This document shows, one piece after another, positions 1 to 8,913 of a stretch of DNA of 43,570 bases. Where the stretch lies: assembly GCA_003427395.1 (NCBI GenBank), contig BFEA01000180.1, positions 1,517,487 to 1,561,056 of the forward strand. Direction: 5' to 3'. Position 1 is the stretch's first letter. Each line of letters starts with the position of its first letter. Origin of the DNA: Chara braunii. Lineage: Eukaryota > Streptophyta > Charophyceae > Charales > Characeae. Position numbers and translations under genes: made by a program. The notes beneath the pieces are model-generated. The model was not told where the DNA came from. It ran no database searches and saw only the letters and a program-made list of their open reading frames with translations.

Positions 1-157
1 TTTTTTTTGCAAAAACACGCCCACCGGTGTTAGCGTTGCTGATAGGAGCAGACACCGCTAGCACCTGGGGAGAGGCTCCATCTATTGGTGAGGAGCATCA
101 CCTGCTGGAAAACGGGTCCAGCGTCCCTTGTGCAAATTGGAATTTGAGTACATCCAG

Positions 158-270
158 AAGCCTGCCAGCATTGATTACCTTGGATTCCTTGGAATCCAGG
201 GGATTGACTGAGCATGTCAGAGACAAAGCCTGCCAGCATTGATTGCCCTGTTTCCAGGGGATTAACTGTG
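158..270. repeat. Imperfect tandem direct repeat, two copies
   Basis: A segment starting AAGCCTGCCAGCATTGATT occurs at 158 and again at 226. Both copies continue into a CCAGGGGATT block, giving a period of about 68 bp with a small internal deletion in the second copy. The first copy also carries a short inverted repeat (TGGATTCC/GGAATCCA). No function is evident. Confidence 0.75.
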
Positions 271-465
271 CAGGGTTAGCAAAATGACAGCAGATTGACG
301 ACTTCCCACATTCGTATAGATTGACTCACAACCGAGGGCCTGAATTGTGTACAGTTGCGGACTTCCCTTGGTCTTGATGCTGTCTGGGTACCTGCATACA
401 AACAAGTGTGTGCGTCTGACCGACGGCCTAGGCTGGGCACACTTTGACTTTGACTGTTGGGTTCC

Positions 466-489
466 GACAGTTGACTTTAGTCAACTGTC
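466..489. repeat. 24-bp near-perfect palindrome
   Basis: GACAGTTGACT and its exact reverse complement are separated by only two bases (TT). The 11-bp arms could form a cruciform or an RNA hairpin. It lies in the non-coding flank of element A, and no partner copy was seen elsewhere. Confidence 0.85.
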
Positions 490-658
490 ACTCGTGTAGG
501 CCCTGAATCTCTACGTGGGGTTCTTTTGCCCCTTCGGCCTGGGTCTAAGTGCGGCCTGGCAAGGCCCTCAGACTTTCCACGAGGCATACTGCATGGGTTA
601 TTGCATTCCTGCTGGCCCAATTTTCGAGTTCCATCGCAAAAAAGACATTAATTTTACT

Positions 659-1642
659 TTAACCCACGTTCTCGTATGCAGCAACAATATCAGGAGCAGT
701 AGGTAAGAGTTCTTTCTTACTAAACCATCTGGCTTCAGACGGAGGTCGAGATTTGAACTTTACCTTATACTGCTTTTGTGGTCTTCCTCTGCCACTTGTA
801 GAAAAATAGCCATGTTCCAGAATCTTCTCAACTTCGTGTCCTCCATTCATGGAGGGTGGAAACACAGATGGCCTGTTAGGAAAATTATCTCCTTCTACAT
901 ACGGTAACAGTTTAGACGCATGGAAAACAGGATAGGTCCTTAGGGGTGGGGGAACATCTATTCTATAGGAAGGTCCATCTATGTCCCTAATCACCTTGAG
1001 AACTTCCCAGGGACCATAGTAGACATGCAACAGTTCTTGAGACACATTTTCTTCCAAGGCAAATTCTTTAGATTTCACCCAAGCCACATCTCCTTCTTGA
1101 AACTGCGATGGCCGACGATGTTTGTTGGTCTGCTCAGTCGTCTGAAGTTGGGCTTTCTGTATATTTTCTTTTACCTTTTTAATATCTTCTTCATACAAAA
1201 CTGCAAATTCACGGGTTCCTGGGGGTAACCTCTGAATCTGGTCCCGAGTTAAAGCATCAATGGGACGCCGAGGCTTCCAACCTTTATGCAGTACATTAGG
1301 CGTTCTTCCTGCAACAGTATGTATACTGTTATTATAAGCACTAGCAATTTTAGGTAAGTTCTCATCCCAATCTATCTGATCGGGTCGGACATACATGCGC
1401 AAAAGTTGTTGGCACAGACGATTCATTTGTTCAGTTTGGCCATTCGTTTCAGAATGTCTACCTGACGACATGGTCAACCTGGTAACACAGACTTCCATCA
1501 ACTTTTGCCATTGTAGACTAGTGAACCGAACATCCCTGTCAGAGACGATGGTTTTCGGAAATCCATACTTAGAAACCCATCGCATCTGGAACTTTTGGAT
1601 GACCAGTTTTGTTCTAGCTTCGACAGACAAAGGAATGAACAT
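659..1642 (-). pseudogene. Element A integrase core (C-terminal half) plus chromodomain-like tail
   Basis: This 327-codon frame begins inside the integrase catalytic core. It keeps the second Asp of the DDE triad in a VSDRDVRFTS motif and the Glu in TNGQTEQMN. The GPWEVL block typical of the gypsy integrase C-terminal region follows. The last ~55 residues (HEVEKILEHG through KVKFKSRPPSEARWF) look like a degenerate chromodomain, the histone-reading tail of chromoviruses. The first catalytic Asp and the zinc finger lie in the next frame upstream (1652-1852), so a break separates the two halves. The displayed start is not a biological start. Confidence 0.88.
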
Positions 1643-1651
1643 AGCATACTT

Positions 1652-1852
1652 TCAGAATCTATCTACAATGACCATTACCTGACTGTTGTCATTTCGACTC
1701 TTAGTGAGACTCGTAAAGTCTATGGAGAAAGACTCACCTGACTCACTTGGAATAGGCAGCGGTCTCAATAGTCCCAGCGAATTCTCATGCGTGAGCTTGT
1801 TCCTCTGACAGACAAGACAAGTCCACACATACGTTAGTACATCCTTTTTCAT
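1652..1852 (-). pseudogene. Element A integrase zinc-finger CC pair and start of catalytic core
   Basis: The 66-codon frame carries TCLVCQRNK, the two cysteines of the HHCC zinc finger, followed by the proline-rich link and SIDFTSL, which holds the first catalytic Asp of the DDE integrase. It ends at VMVIVDRF, just before the rest of the core at 659-1642. A frameshift around 1645 separates them. The matching histidines lie upstream near 1890-1960, where the second one is replaced by Gln. Confidence 0.82.
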
Positions 1853-1873
1853 TCCTTTCCATTCAAAGCGTTC

Positions 1874-2615
1874 TCAGACATCGCGTTCTCGGACATCGGC
1901 ATATGTCTTCTTAAAACCAAATTGACCCTCAGCATCATGACATTCCCCAATGATTAGACTTTTGACTTGTTCTTGGTGAGGAATACATAATCGTTCTTCA
2001 GTTTTATCCACGTAGAAGAGTAAGCCATCAGTCATTCGATACTCTGGGAATAGTTCAGGGTTCTTTCGTAGGGTCCCAATGATAGGACTCCAAATAGCAT
2101 CACTCTCATAACCCTTCCGGATCCGTTCCTTCAATTCATTCCCGATATCAAGATAGGGGACAATGGTTCCAAAGAAGTCTGCGCGCCTGGACAAAGCATT
2201 TGCAACAACATTAGACTTTCCTTTGATTGTTTTTAACTCGAAGTATAAGGTATCTATAAACACGGACCACCTTACTAGCTTATCAGAGAGTCTTCGTTGT
2301 GTCTTTATCCATTTCAGAGTGGAATGATATGAATAGACAGTGAAGTGCCTCCCTAACAAGTAGTGTTTCCAGGTGTCTAGTGCAGCGACCAAGGCATACA
2401 GTTCCCTTTCATAAGTGGAGTTGGCCACTTTCTCTGACGGAAGTCTTCTGGACATAAACTCTATGGGTTTGTTGTAGCACAGCCCCAATTCCATACTGAC
2501 TTGCGTTAGTCGTAACGATGAAGGGAAGAGAAGGGTCAGCAATCTTTAAGATAGGGTAGCGAGTCAAAGCATACTTCAACTTTCTGAATGATGACTGACA
2601 GTCTTTGTCCCACAA
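1874..2615 (-). pseudogene. Element A RNase H and integrase HHCC histidine region (two overlapping frames)
   Basis: Two minus-strand frames, 2409-2615 and 1874-2542, together give a gypsy RNase H. The expected TDAS motif reads TNAS, the TDHxSL motif reads SYHSTL, and the terminal VADALSRR reads VANALSRR, so three of the acidic catalytic positions are lost. The YERELYALV segment is kept. The C-terminal part continues to the integrase N-terminal region, with LCIPHQEQ and ECHD present. The second His of the HHCC finger (normally GHFG) reads GQFG. A frameshift near 2480 separates the two frames. Confidence 0.85.
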
Positions 2616-2672
2616 CCAAGGTTTTTCCTTCTTTAGAAGTCTTCTTATAGGAGCAACTAGTAAAGAGAAGTT

Positions 2673-2879
2673 TCAGACGAACTTCCTATAGTAGCTAGCA
2701 AGTCCTAGAAAAGATTTTAACTCAGTTATAGTCTTAGGCTGAGGCCAGTCTCGAATTGTTGTAATCGTTTTTTCTTCGGGCCTTAGTCCTTCCTCGTTCA
2801 CTATATGCCCTAAGTACAAGACTTCAGGCTTAGCAAACTCAGACTTTTTCGGGTTCAATTTGAAGTTGCCCTCATGCAA
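2673..2879 (-). pseudogene. Element A reverse transcriptase, C-terminal (thumb/connection) fragment
   Basis: The 68-codon frame contains KKSEFAKPEVLYLGHIVNEE and ends with SFLGLASYYRKFV. These are the standard gypsy motifs lying just after the catalytic YxDD region and before the RNase H tether. It is separated from the palm (2935-3213) by the deletion that removed YxDD and by a stop. Only fragments between stops are open, so it is non-functional. Confidence 0.88.
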
Positions 2880-2934
2880 CTTTGCAAAACTATTGGTAGA
2901 TGTTTCTCATGATCTTCTAGTGTCTTACTATATA

Positions 2935-3213
2935 CTAGAAATAGACTACTACGAACTGGTCTAACCATTGACGAAACAATTCATTCATTGACCTTTGAAA
3001 GGTCGCAGGTGCATTCGTCAAATCGAAAGGCATAACCACAAACTCGTAGTGACCATACCTGGTTCGGAAAGTCGTCTTATGTTGATCTTCAGGAGCCACC
3101 TCGATTTGGTGGTACCCTGACTTGAGATCAATGTGCCGGCTGCCTTGCAATTGGTCCAACAGGTCGTCAATGTGCGGAAGTGGTTCCACGATCTTAACAG
3201 TGACGGAGTTCAA
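2935..3213 (-). pseudogene. Element A reverse transcriptase palm, catalytic YxDD deleted
   Basis: The frame holds [26 protein letters not shown] (first catalytic Asp), [18 protein letters not shown] and TNAPATFQ, all diagnostic for Ty3/gypsy RT. It ends FVVVYF-stop. After the stop, [14 protein letters not shown] is readable in another frame. The YxDDI codons between these two blocks are missing, a loss of about 10 bases that also shifts the frame. A second small deletion removes two or three residues before IDLKSG. The enzyme is certainly inactive. Confidence 0.9.
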
Positions 3214-3222
3214 CCACGATAG

Positions 3223-3657
3223 TCAATGCATAATCGGGTCCACCTTCCTTTTTGGACACGAATAAGACAGGGGCACCATAAGGAGATAAGCTAGGGCGAA
3301 TCCATCCTTTGTTAGTAAGTTCTTGCAACTGTTTACGCAGTTCCTCAAGTTCCTTGGAGACATTCGGTAGATGGGACCCTTGGGAATCTTGCTTTCGGGA
3401 ATTATCTCAATCGTGTGCTTAATAGCACGCTTAGTGATTCCCTTTGGCTCAGTCTGCAAGTCCTTATATTCATCGAGAAGTTTTTCAATAGGAGGATAGG
3501 ATGAGGAACACTCACCTACTCGTTTCACGAGTACCATCATCACATCCTGGTCCAACTTCTTTTTGTAGACCATCAATCGGAAGGTTGGGTAACTCATACA
3601 GCAGAAAGACAAAGTTGAGTCAGAGCCAGACCTATGGAATAACTTAACCGCTCGCAT
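3223..3657 (-). pseudogene. Element A protease-RT linker and RT fingers fragment
   Basis: This frame covers the region between protease and palm. The block IEKLLDEYKDLQTEPKGI followed by [14 protein letters not shown] is the usual pre-RT segment in which Pol positions its primer/template entry. The later VDPIMH segment corresponds to the RLCIDYR region but is out of frame. The frame ends before the palm at 2935-3213. It is identified by position and motifs only, and the start codon is arbitrary. Confidence 0.75.
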
Positions 3658-3680
3658 TTCGGACTTCTCGTCCTTTAGCT

Positions 3681-4022
3681 TTACAATTTTCTTTTTGAAC
3701 CTGACTTCTGGTCGGCTTCCTCATGCCAATCCATTCCCAGAATCATATCAAATGACAGGTTTTTTTCAATTGGGAAGGATATCTCATGTAGGATCTTCTT
3801 TTCTTCCTTTGTCCTGAAATAACACTTCACAAAATCGACGTATTGAGAGACAGTGATAGTGCTCTTGTCAGCTAGCATAGACATGATAGGTCGAGGTAAA
3901 TCCTTTACCTTCATTCCCAAATGCAATTTGCTAATTGCGTACTCTGAGATGTAAGACGGCGTCGATCCTGGATCTAACAGTGCACCTACTCGCATGTGCG
4001 CAATCTCAATATCCGCAATCAT
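3681..4022 (-). pseudogene. Element A aspartic protease domain
   Basis: A retropepsin-like domain of ~113 residues. GALLDPGSTPSYIS corresponds to the catalytic D-T/S-G-S loop but has Pro after the Asp, which is unusual. DMILGMDWHEE matches the downstream hydrophobic-hydrophobic-G block of retroelement proteases. It sits between the Gag knuckle (4022-4369) and the RT linker, as expected for gag-pro-pol. It would cleave the polyprotein if active. The Pro substitution and broken neighbours argue that it is not. Confidence 0.78.
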
Positions 4023-4369
4023 TAACTCACCCTTAGACTTGGCTTTCTTAGCCCATGAACTTCAAGTGTTATGAGTTCATTACCTAGTTTGTCAAGGGAA
4101 TCGTCCAGTGAGACAGAGCAAAGAACAGTGTCAGGGTGCTCTGGACGATGGGTTGAAGAAGAGTCATCCTCTGCCTTCAGAGTCGAGGGGTTAGAAGGGG
4201 TTATCGACGCCTTACCTTTATCTTTGTCTAAACCCTTCGACTTAGTAGGACTAGATGCTACTCCTACTGGCTGCTCGCTTTTGGGTTTCGAATCAACGGG
4301 CACCATGCTATCACATGACCCACGGTGCCACACTTGAGGCATTGGCGGTTGTCCATCTTGGACTGCCAT
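4022..4369 (-). pseudogene. Element A Gag nucleocapsid segment with CCHC zinc knuckle out of frame
   Basis: The long open frame here is not the Gag frame at its start. In another minus-strand frame at about 4290-4362 a clean CX2CX4HX4C knuckle reads CLKCGTVGHVIAWC, preceded by a basic stretch. Nucleocapsid knuckles bind the element RNA during packaging. The rest of the interval is a Ser/Pro/Lys-rich linker leading to the protease. A frameshift just after the knuckle joins the two frames. Confidence 0.75.
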
Positions 4370-4404
4370 TCCTCACGAGTCATACCCATTTTTTCCCAGG
4401 GCTT

Positions 4405-4701
4405 CTAGAACGCAATGTGAGGATGCTCAGAAAACGAGTGTGGCCTCCTCTTCTTCTTCCACTGACTTTGGCCTCTCTTGTTGGCCACCGCGACAGTGAC
4501 ATCACCCTTCCCAAACCCATTGCCGCCATTACCTCCTCCTCCCTCAGACTCGTCGAGGGGTAACTTCTCTACAGTATCATCGTTAGAAACTACAAGCATA
4601 TGGCCTTGGCGCTTTTGCCGCCAAAGGACCCACTTACCATACCCACCAACCGGTCCTGATTTTACTACTGAAGCATAGGAACCCTTCACCTGTGCGGTCA
4701 T
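4405..4701 (-). pseudogene. Element A Gag, glycine-rich and basic region
   Basis: A 98-codon frame with a Gly-rich tract (ESEGGGGNGGNGFGKG) and a Lys/Arg-rich block (RGQSQWKKKRR) lies between the Gag capsid part (4925-5206) and the CCHC knuckle. Such regions precede the nucleocapsid knuckle in many plant gypsy Gags. It is assigned by position. There is no diagnostic domain, and 4702-4924 contains stops in all useful frames. Confidence 0.5.
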
Positions 4702-4924
4702 CTGCTCTCGTTGGAGAGCGAGATCGCGAAACTGCAGATAATTATACTTACCAGACTTAGCCTCGGCTACGAATTGGCTCGGGCAAGGCGCGTGAGTAGA
4801 TATATAGGACCTGGTTAACCTGCAAGTTCAGTCCAGGTACCTGCAAAAGACGATCAACCTCATGAGACAACGCATCAACTGAAGACCAACGCTTTTGCCC
4901 TATTGTGGTGAGTTCGTCAAAGGC

Positions 4925-5206
4925 CTAGTCGATCGTCGTTTTGTCAAGAAATCTCTCCTTAATCATTTGGAGAAATTGTCTCAACGTGAGGGTCTTAGCC
5001 CACTCACCAATATCTTCAAAGCCAGCAGTGTTGGCTTCGGACAACACCCACTCCTTGGCCACTCCCCCCAGACATGACGTAGAGAAGGCCACCTGACTCT
5101 CAGGCTCGACTGGAGCGGTGCCGCAATAAGTTTGGATCTCCACGATCCACAACAATAAGTTTTCATCTTTCTTGTTGTTGTAGGTGAACGGCAGTTTCAT
5201 TTTCAC
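4925..5206 (-). pseudogene. Element A Gag capsid-like (retrotrans_gag) fragment
   Basis: The frame KLPFTYNNKKDENLLLWI through FLQMIKERFLDKTTID resembles the retrotransposon Gag domain. It has a conserved aromatic-rich start, a central GGVAKEWVLSE helix and a terminal LRQFLQMIKERF block. This would be the particle-forming core. Upstream at 5207-5300 the same frame continues into a basic KEAEKPKRKEK stretch before stops. Confidence 0.75.
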
Positions 5207-6187
5207 TTTTTCTTTCCTTTTTGGTTTTTCCGCTTCTTTAGCTGGCTCTTCTCTGCCGGTCTTGCCGGTTCCTTCTTTGAACTCTCGGGCGTCTTCGGTG
5301 TCACTTTAACTTCCTTCATTGCATCCTTCATTAACTTTTCCTGGGGTTTACCTTTTCTTTTCCCCTAGCCTCCTACTCAACTGACATCTTACCTTTTCCC
5401 TTGATCATTCTAGACATAGTTTCAAGGTCTGCGGTGTTACTGTCAATCTTTAACTCAAGGTGAGCAAGGAAGGCCATCAAATTATGAAGGACAAATGGAA
5501 GATCCATTTCACTTTTTTGTCTTGCTGTTTTCTTTCTATTCTTATCCTCTTGTATTCCTCAATCTTCCTTCTTTCTTCAGTCAATGCATCCTCCAACTGT
5601 CTGGTATTTCCCAACATTATTTCTTTAGACAATTCAGGTTCTTTCTCTTCCTTACTTGTTTCTCTTGCTTCTTCCTTTTTGTTCCCTTTTTTGGTTAGTT
5701 TTGACAGTTGACTAAGTACAACTTTATCCAGAGCCTGTCGACTCTGAATAATGATCTTCTCTGTACATGGGTGCAGACTTCCAACAACTAAACAACAGTC
5801 TCAACCTCCTTTAGTTTGTTTTTTGCTGCACGAAGATCGAACTGACGGCGAACTTGTTGTTCAGTGTCGGCACCAGCAGCATGTAGATCAGACATCAACG
5901 ACTGCAAACGGCCCAACATCTCTTGCCGTTTGGTCTCAATTTGACCACGGGTTTTTGGGTCACCACCTTCCTCATCAGCAAAAAGGTCATGGTGACAGGG
6001 AAGAAGAAGTAAGGAATAAATTGAGTCAAGACAGAGAGATGCAGGGAATTCCACAGGTAAGCCATTTTCAGAATGTGTATTCGCCGCACAATAAATAATT
6101 ACAGAAGACAAAAATAAATTCCATGGCCACACCCGGTTTCTTTCTACTACAGGAAGAATAAATAGACAAGAGTAACAAAGGAACAAC
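5207..6187 (-). pseudogene. Element A Gag N-terminal basic and coiled-coil region
   Basis: Read on the minus strand this stretch is strongly charged and helical. 5788-6000 gives GQIETKRQEMLGRLQSLM and AAKNKLKEVETVV; 5500-5760 gives RQLEDALTEERRKIEEYKR and an upstream Lys/Glu-rich run. The heptad-like pattern suggests a coiled coil for Gag self-assembly. Several stops lie between 5207 and 5500. The hydrophobic N-terminal end of the frame near 6186 probably reads through non-coding sequence, so the true Gag start is unclear, most likely near 5970-6000. Confidence 0.5.
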
Positions 6188-7230
6188 CCTCACTGTCTAT
6201 TCTATGTGATGATGTCCTACAAAAAGTATACAGGTACCGCAGCCACGACCAGTGTGATCAAGACAACAGCACACAGGTAAGTATGCACAACAACCACAAA
6301 ATAGTCAATCAGGTTAGCAGGTCAGCCAACACAACCACAACAATCAATTGTTAGCCTTCCTTTCTCTACGGCTGTACCATCTGCAGAAACAATGCAACCA
6401 AACACAAGGGCCAACACTCGACACTACAGCAAAGTCGTACCGTCTGCCAACACGCAAGTGCACAATCAACACCTCACCTACAACAACGTGTTATGCATGC
6501 CACATGTCACCCCTGGAATGCCAACACAGCAGCTGCATCAGGACCTGAAAGGTCTACGAGGGGGGATGCGACGTCAACAATGCACGTCTGCAACACACAC
6601 AACACTGGCATGCCACGTCAGCTCAAGTATGCAGTGTTTCATCAGCAGGTACACGCAACACAGATACGTGCCACGTCAGACCATGCCCTGCCAGTAGAGA
6701 ATGCCACATCAGCCTTCTGTTGCATACTCGTGAATACTTCAACAAGTATGGGCAGAACCAAGAGATCAACCAATATAGGATGAGCATGTATGCAGCGGAA
6801 GTCTGATAAATGGACTGACTCACATAGACTGACTCACACAAATATCACTCAACACACAAACAATCGTGAGATGGTGGGGTCTGAGCCAATCATAGACGAT
6901 GCTCAGGCCCCGTACAATCATACACAGATGAAAGGTGGGAGGAGAGACGAAGGAGGTGGGAGATGTAGGCAGCACCAGATGTCACCGAGATAGAATCCAG
7001 TAGGTCACCGATATGGTAGTCCAAAATGTCATCGAACAAGATCAAAATGTCGTGGACAATAAGTCACCAAGGTCGGAGATACAGAGTCCTCATGTAACCG
7101 GTGTCCAATCTGTGATGCCGCCGAGTATCAACCCCAACAATCTCCAAGTCCCGAATCCGGTAAGTACCACAGCCTCTTACCACCGAAGTCCAACACTGAT
7201 CTTTGTCCACAAGTATCAAGTCTCCAGTCT
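6188..7230. other. Non-coding stretch with clustered CCACGTCA-type motifs
   Basis: I see no gene here. Between 6560 and 6715 the bZIP-type core ACGTCA recurs as CCACGTCA at 6613 and 6671, GCGACGTCA at 6568 and a variant CCACATCA at 6704. From about 6975 to 7080 a loose repeat of GTCACC/GTCATC motifs occurs. The stretch could contain the 5' LTR of element A (whose Gag starts just below 6187), but no TG...CA boundary or primer site was found. Confidence 0.4.
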
Positions 7231-7266
7231 GAAGAAGAAGAAGAAGAAGAAGAAGAAGAAGAAGAG
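7231..7266. repeat. (GAA)n microsatellite
   Basis: About twelve near-perfect GAA triplets run in the interval between elements A and B. On either strand it produces poly-Lys/Glu or poly-Leu frames, which explains the low-complexity open frames here. Confidence 0.95.
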
Positions 7267-7570
7267 CCAGGTGGCAGAGGAGGAGGAGGAGATGGTGAGG
7301 TAGGGAGGAGGAATAACCTCGCTGCCTTGTCCCGAATCCAGGCCTCACCTGCAGGTACGTGGATGCCGTTGAAGACCTGCGCAGCTGGAGCTATGGCGCC
7401 TCAGGTAAGTGCCAGGTAAGTTCCCCGCCGCTCCTCGACTCCTGTGCAGTCCAGCGCTAAAATAGTGCTGCTGTCTCCAGCGTTGTGCGCTAACCAAAAT
7501 AGTGCAGCGCTCCTCGCAATGCCGCTGCTCCGCTCTGAACCGAAACGACTGGCGCTCAACAACGTCCCAG

Positions 7571-7919
7571 TGCTCGATGCCTCAAAATGAGGTTGGACCG
7601 GTATTAAGTACCGGTGGAAAAGAGGCTGGCCTCAATACTGCGAGGCCTGGCCGTGATCTGAATCGTCTAGATCGACGATTCAGATCAGACCGGCGGGCGG
7701 CAGCCTCAAGATCGCCGCCAGGTCCAAACGGTAATGTCGTTTGGGCCTGCCCGTCGGGTCTGGTCCGTAAGTGGCCTAAAAGGGCCAACCGGCGGCCTAG
7801 AATGGCTCCGCCGTGGTAAAGGTCCGGCCTTGGGCCAGGTCCGGCCTTGGGCCTGGACCGGCCCCTGAACCCCAATTTGTCGGGCCTACCCTGGCCCGTG
7901 TGACACAATGTGTAACACA
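7571..7919 (-). repeat. Element B 3' LTR (start defined at 7919, far end unresolved)
   Basis: On the minus strand a polypurine tract ends at 7920 and is followed at once by TGTGTTACACA, a proper TG-type LTR start. The first bases (TGTG, then CACACGGGCC about 15 bases later) match the LTR start of element F at 43067, so the two belong to related families. The LTR is GC-rich and carries two inverted repeats (ACCGGTA/TACCGGT at 7591-7610 and a 13-bp pair at 7655-7686). I could not locate the CA end; it may reach below 7571. Confidence 0.65.
7655..7686. repeat. Perfect 13-bp inverted repeat in element B LTR
   Basis: GATCTGAATCGTC and its exact reverse complement GACGATTCAGATC flank the six-base loop TAGATC. 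It lies within the presumed 3' LTR of element B and could form a hairpin in the element RNA. Confidence 0.9.
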
Positions 7920-7932
7920 CTCCCCCTCTTAA
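7920..7932 (-). promoter_or_regulatory. Element B polypurine tract
   Basis: On the minus strand the sequence TTAAGAGGGGGAG directly precedes the LTR start at 7919. A purine tract abutting the 3' LTR is the plus-strand primer of LTR retrotransposons. It lies 28 bases beyond the end of the integrase frame (7960), as expected. Confidence 0.8.
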
Positions 7933-7959
7933 AAGACCGAGCTACCTGCGAGGGCGGAG

Positions 7960-8895
7960 TTATCTGTCCGATACCGGGGTGGGTCGGGCGGGACGAGCTG
8001 CTTCCTTGCCAAGTCGTCGCTTCTCATAGTTGGCGAAGATAAGGGGTGCAGAAGTCTGCAAGTCTGCACGAGAGATCCACCGAGTGTCGTCAGGCGCACA
8101 TTGCTTGAATGTGACTTTGAACTGCATTGGCTTGTTGCCGTACTTGCGGAGCGTGATGACTCGGTCGACTTCCTGATGTCCGTCCATAGAAGGCGGATCC
8201 TGTGATCGTCGGCCCGAAAACTCGTCAGCAAAAGGTGGCGTATAGATGGCCAGCTTCGATGCGTGGAAGACCGGGTGCACTGTCAGGTGCGGTGGAATGG
8301 CGATCGTGAAGGAAGGATCGGCGGGGTTGTCTCCAACCGCAGAAGTAATCTTCCATGGTCCAAACCATTTCGGAAGGAGTTTGCGCGAAACATCCTGCTC
8401 GAGCGCAAATTCCTCGGAGAGGACCCAAACAAGGTCTCCCTCGCGGAAAGGACATGGGAGTCGACGTCGGTTAGCTTGCTGTTGCATGCGGATTTGAGCC
8501 TTTTGCATATTCGCGCGGGCTTTGATCAGCAAGTCCCGGTACTTCCGAACGGAAGCGGGAGAGCAAGGGACGCCTATGTCGGCGGCCCGTGGTAGAAGGA
8601 AATCAGCGAAGATTCGTGCTTTCTCTCCACCATGATGTAACTCGAATGGTGTGACGCAGATCGCTGGGTGCACCGAAGTGTTATTGGCGAACTCAATGTC
8701 GGGAAGCCGGTCAACCCAATCTTTTTGGTCGGGACGGATGAGCGTACGCAACATCATCTGAGCGGTCTGGTGTGCTCGCTCCGTCTGGCCATCTGTCTGC
8801 GGGTGTCGAGCCGAGCTCGGCTTCATTGTCGTACCGGACTCAGCCATAAGGGAAGTCCAAAAGGCGGACATGAAGCGAGTATCTCGGTCGGTCAC
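7960..8895 (-). pseudogene. Element B integrase (core, C-terminal half) with chromodomain-like end
   Basis: The 311-codon frame begins with TDRDTRFMSAFW, the second catalytic Asp of the DDE integrase. It contains ARHPQTDGQTERAHQ with the catalytic Glu, then RPDQKDWVDRLPDIEFANN and the GPW(K)I block. The last ~75 residues contain VDRVITLRKYGNKPMQFKV, a degenerate chromodomain. The C-terminus SAPLIFANYEKRRL is nearly the same as the short tail in element F (42917-42960). An in-frame TAG just upstream (about 8911) separates this frame from the RT/RNase H frame. Confidence 0.9.
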
Positions 8896-8913
8896 TATGT
8901 CTTCCGGAACACC

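Larger units (their letters stand above)
1..658. other. Non-coding flank downstream of element A
   Basis: No credible gene is visible here. The stretch lies just beyond the stop codon of element A's integrase, where a polypurine tract and 3' LTR would be expected, and it holds a direct repeat (158-270) and a 24-bp palindrome (466-489). I could not find a polypurine tract followed by TG, nor a second copy of this sequence beyond 6187, so calling it the 3' LTR of element A is only a guess. Short frames on both strands look like chance. Confidence 0.4.
659..6187 (-). mobile_element. Element A: degenerate Ty3/gypsy chromovirus-like retrotransposon
   Basis: Read on the minus strand from 6187 down to 659, the order is Gag with coiled coil and basic region, CCHC knuckle, aspartic protease, reverse transcriptase, RNase H, integrase and a C-terminal chromodomain-like segment. 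That is the canonical Ty3/gypsy order, with integrase last. The coding region is about 5.5 kb, normal for the group, but it is split into at least ten frames by stops and indels. The reverse transcriptase has lost its catalytic YxDD, and RNase H has lost most of its acidic residues. Neither LTR could be delimited. It is a dead copy. Confidence 0.9.

Noticed and set aside
7064-7348. Poly-Leu or poly-Lys reading frames
   Set aside because: They come from the (GAA)n tract and have no other support.
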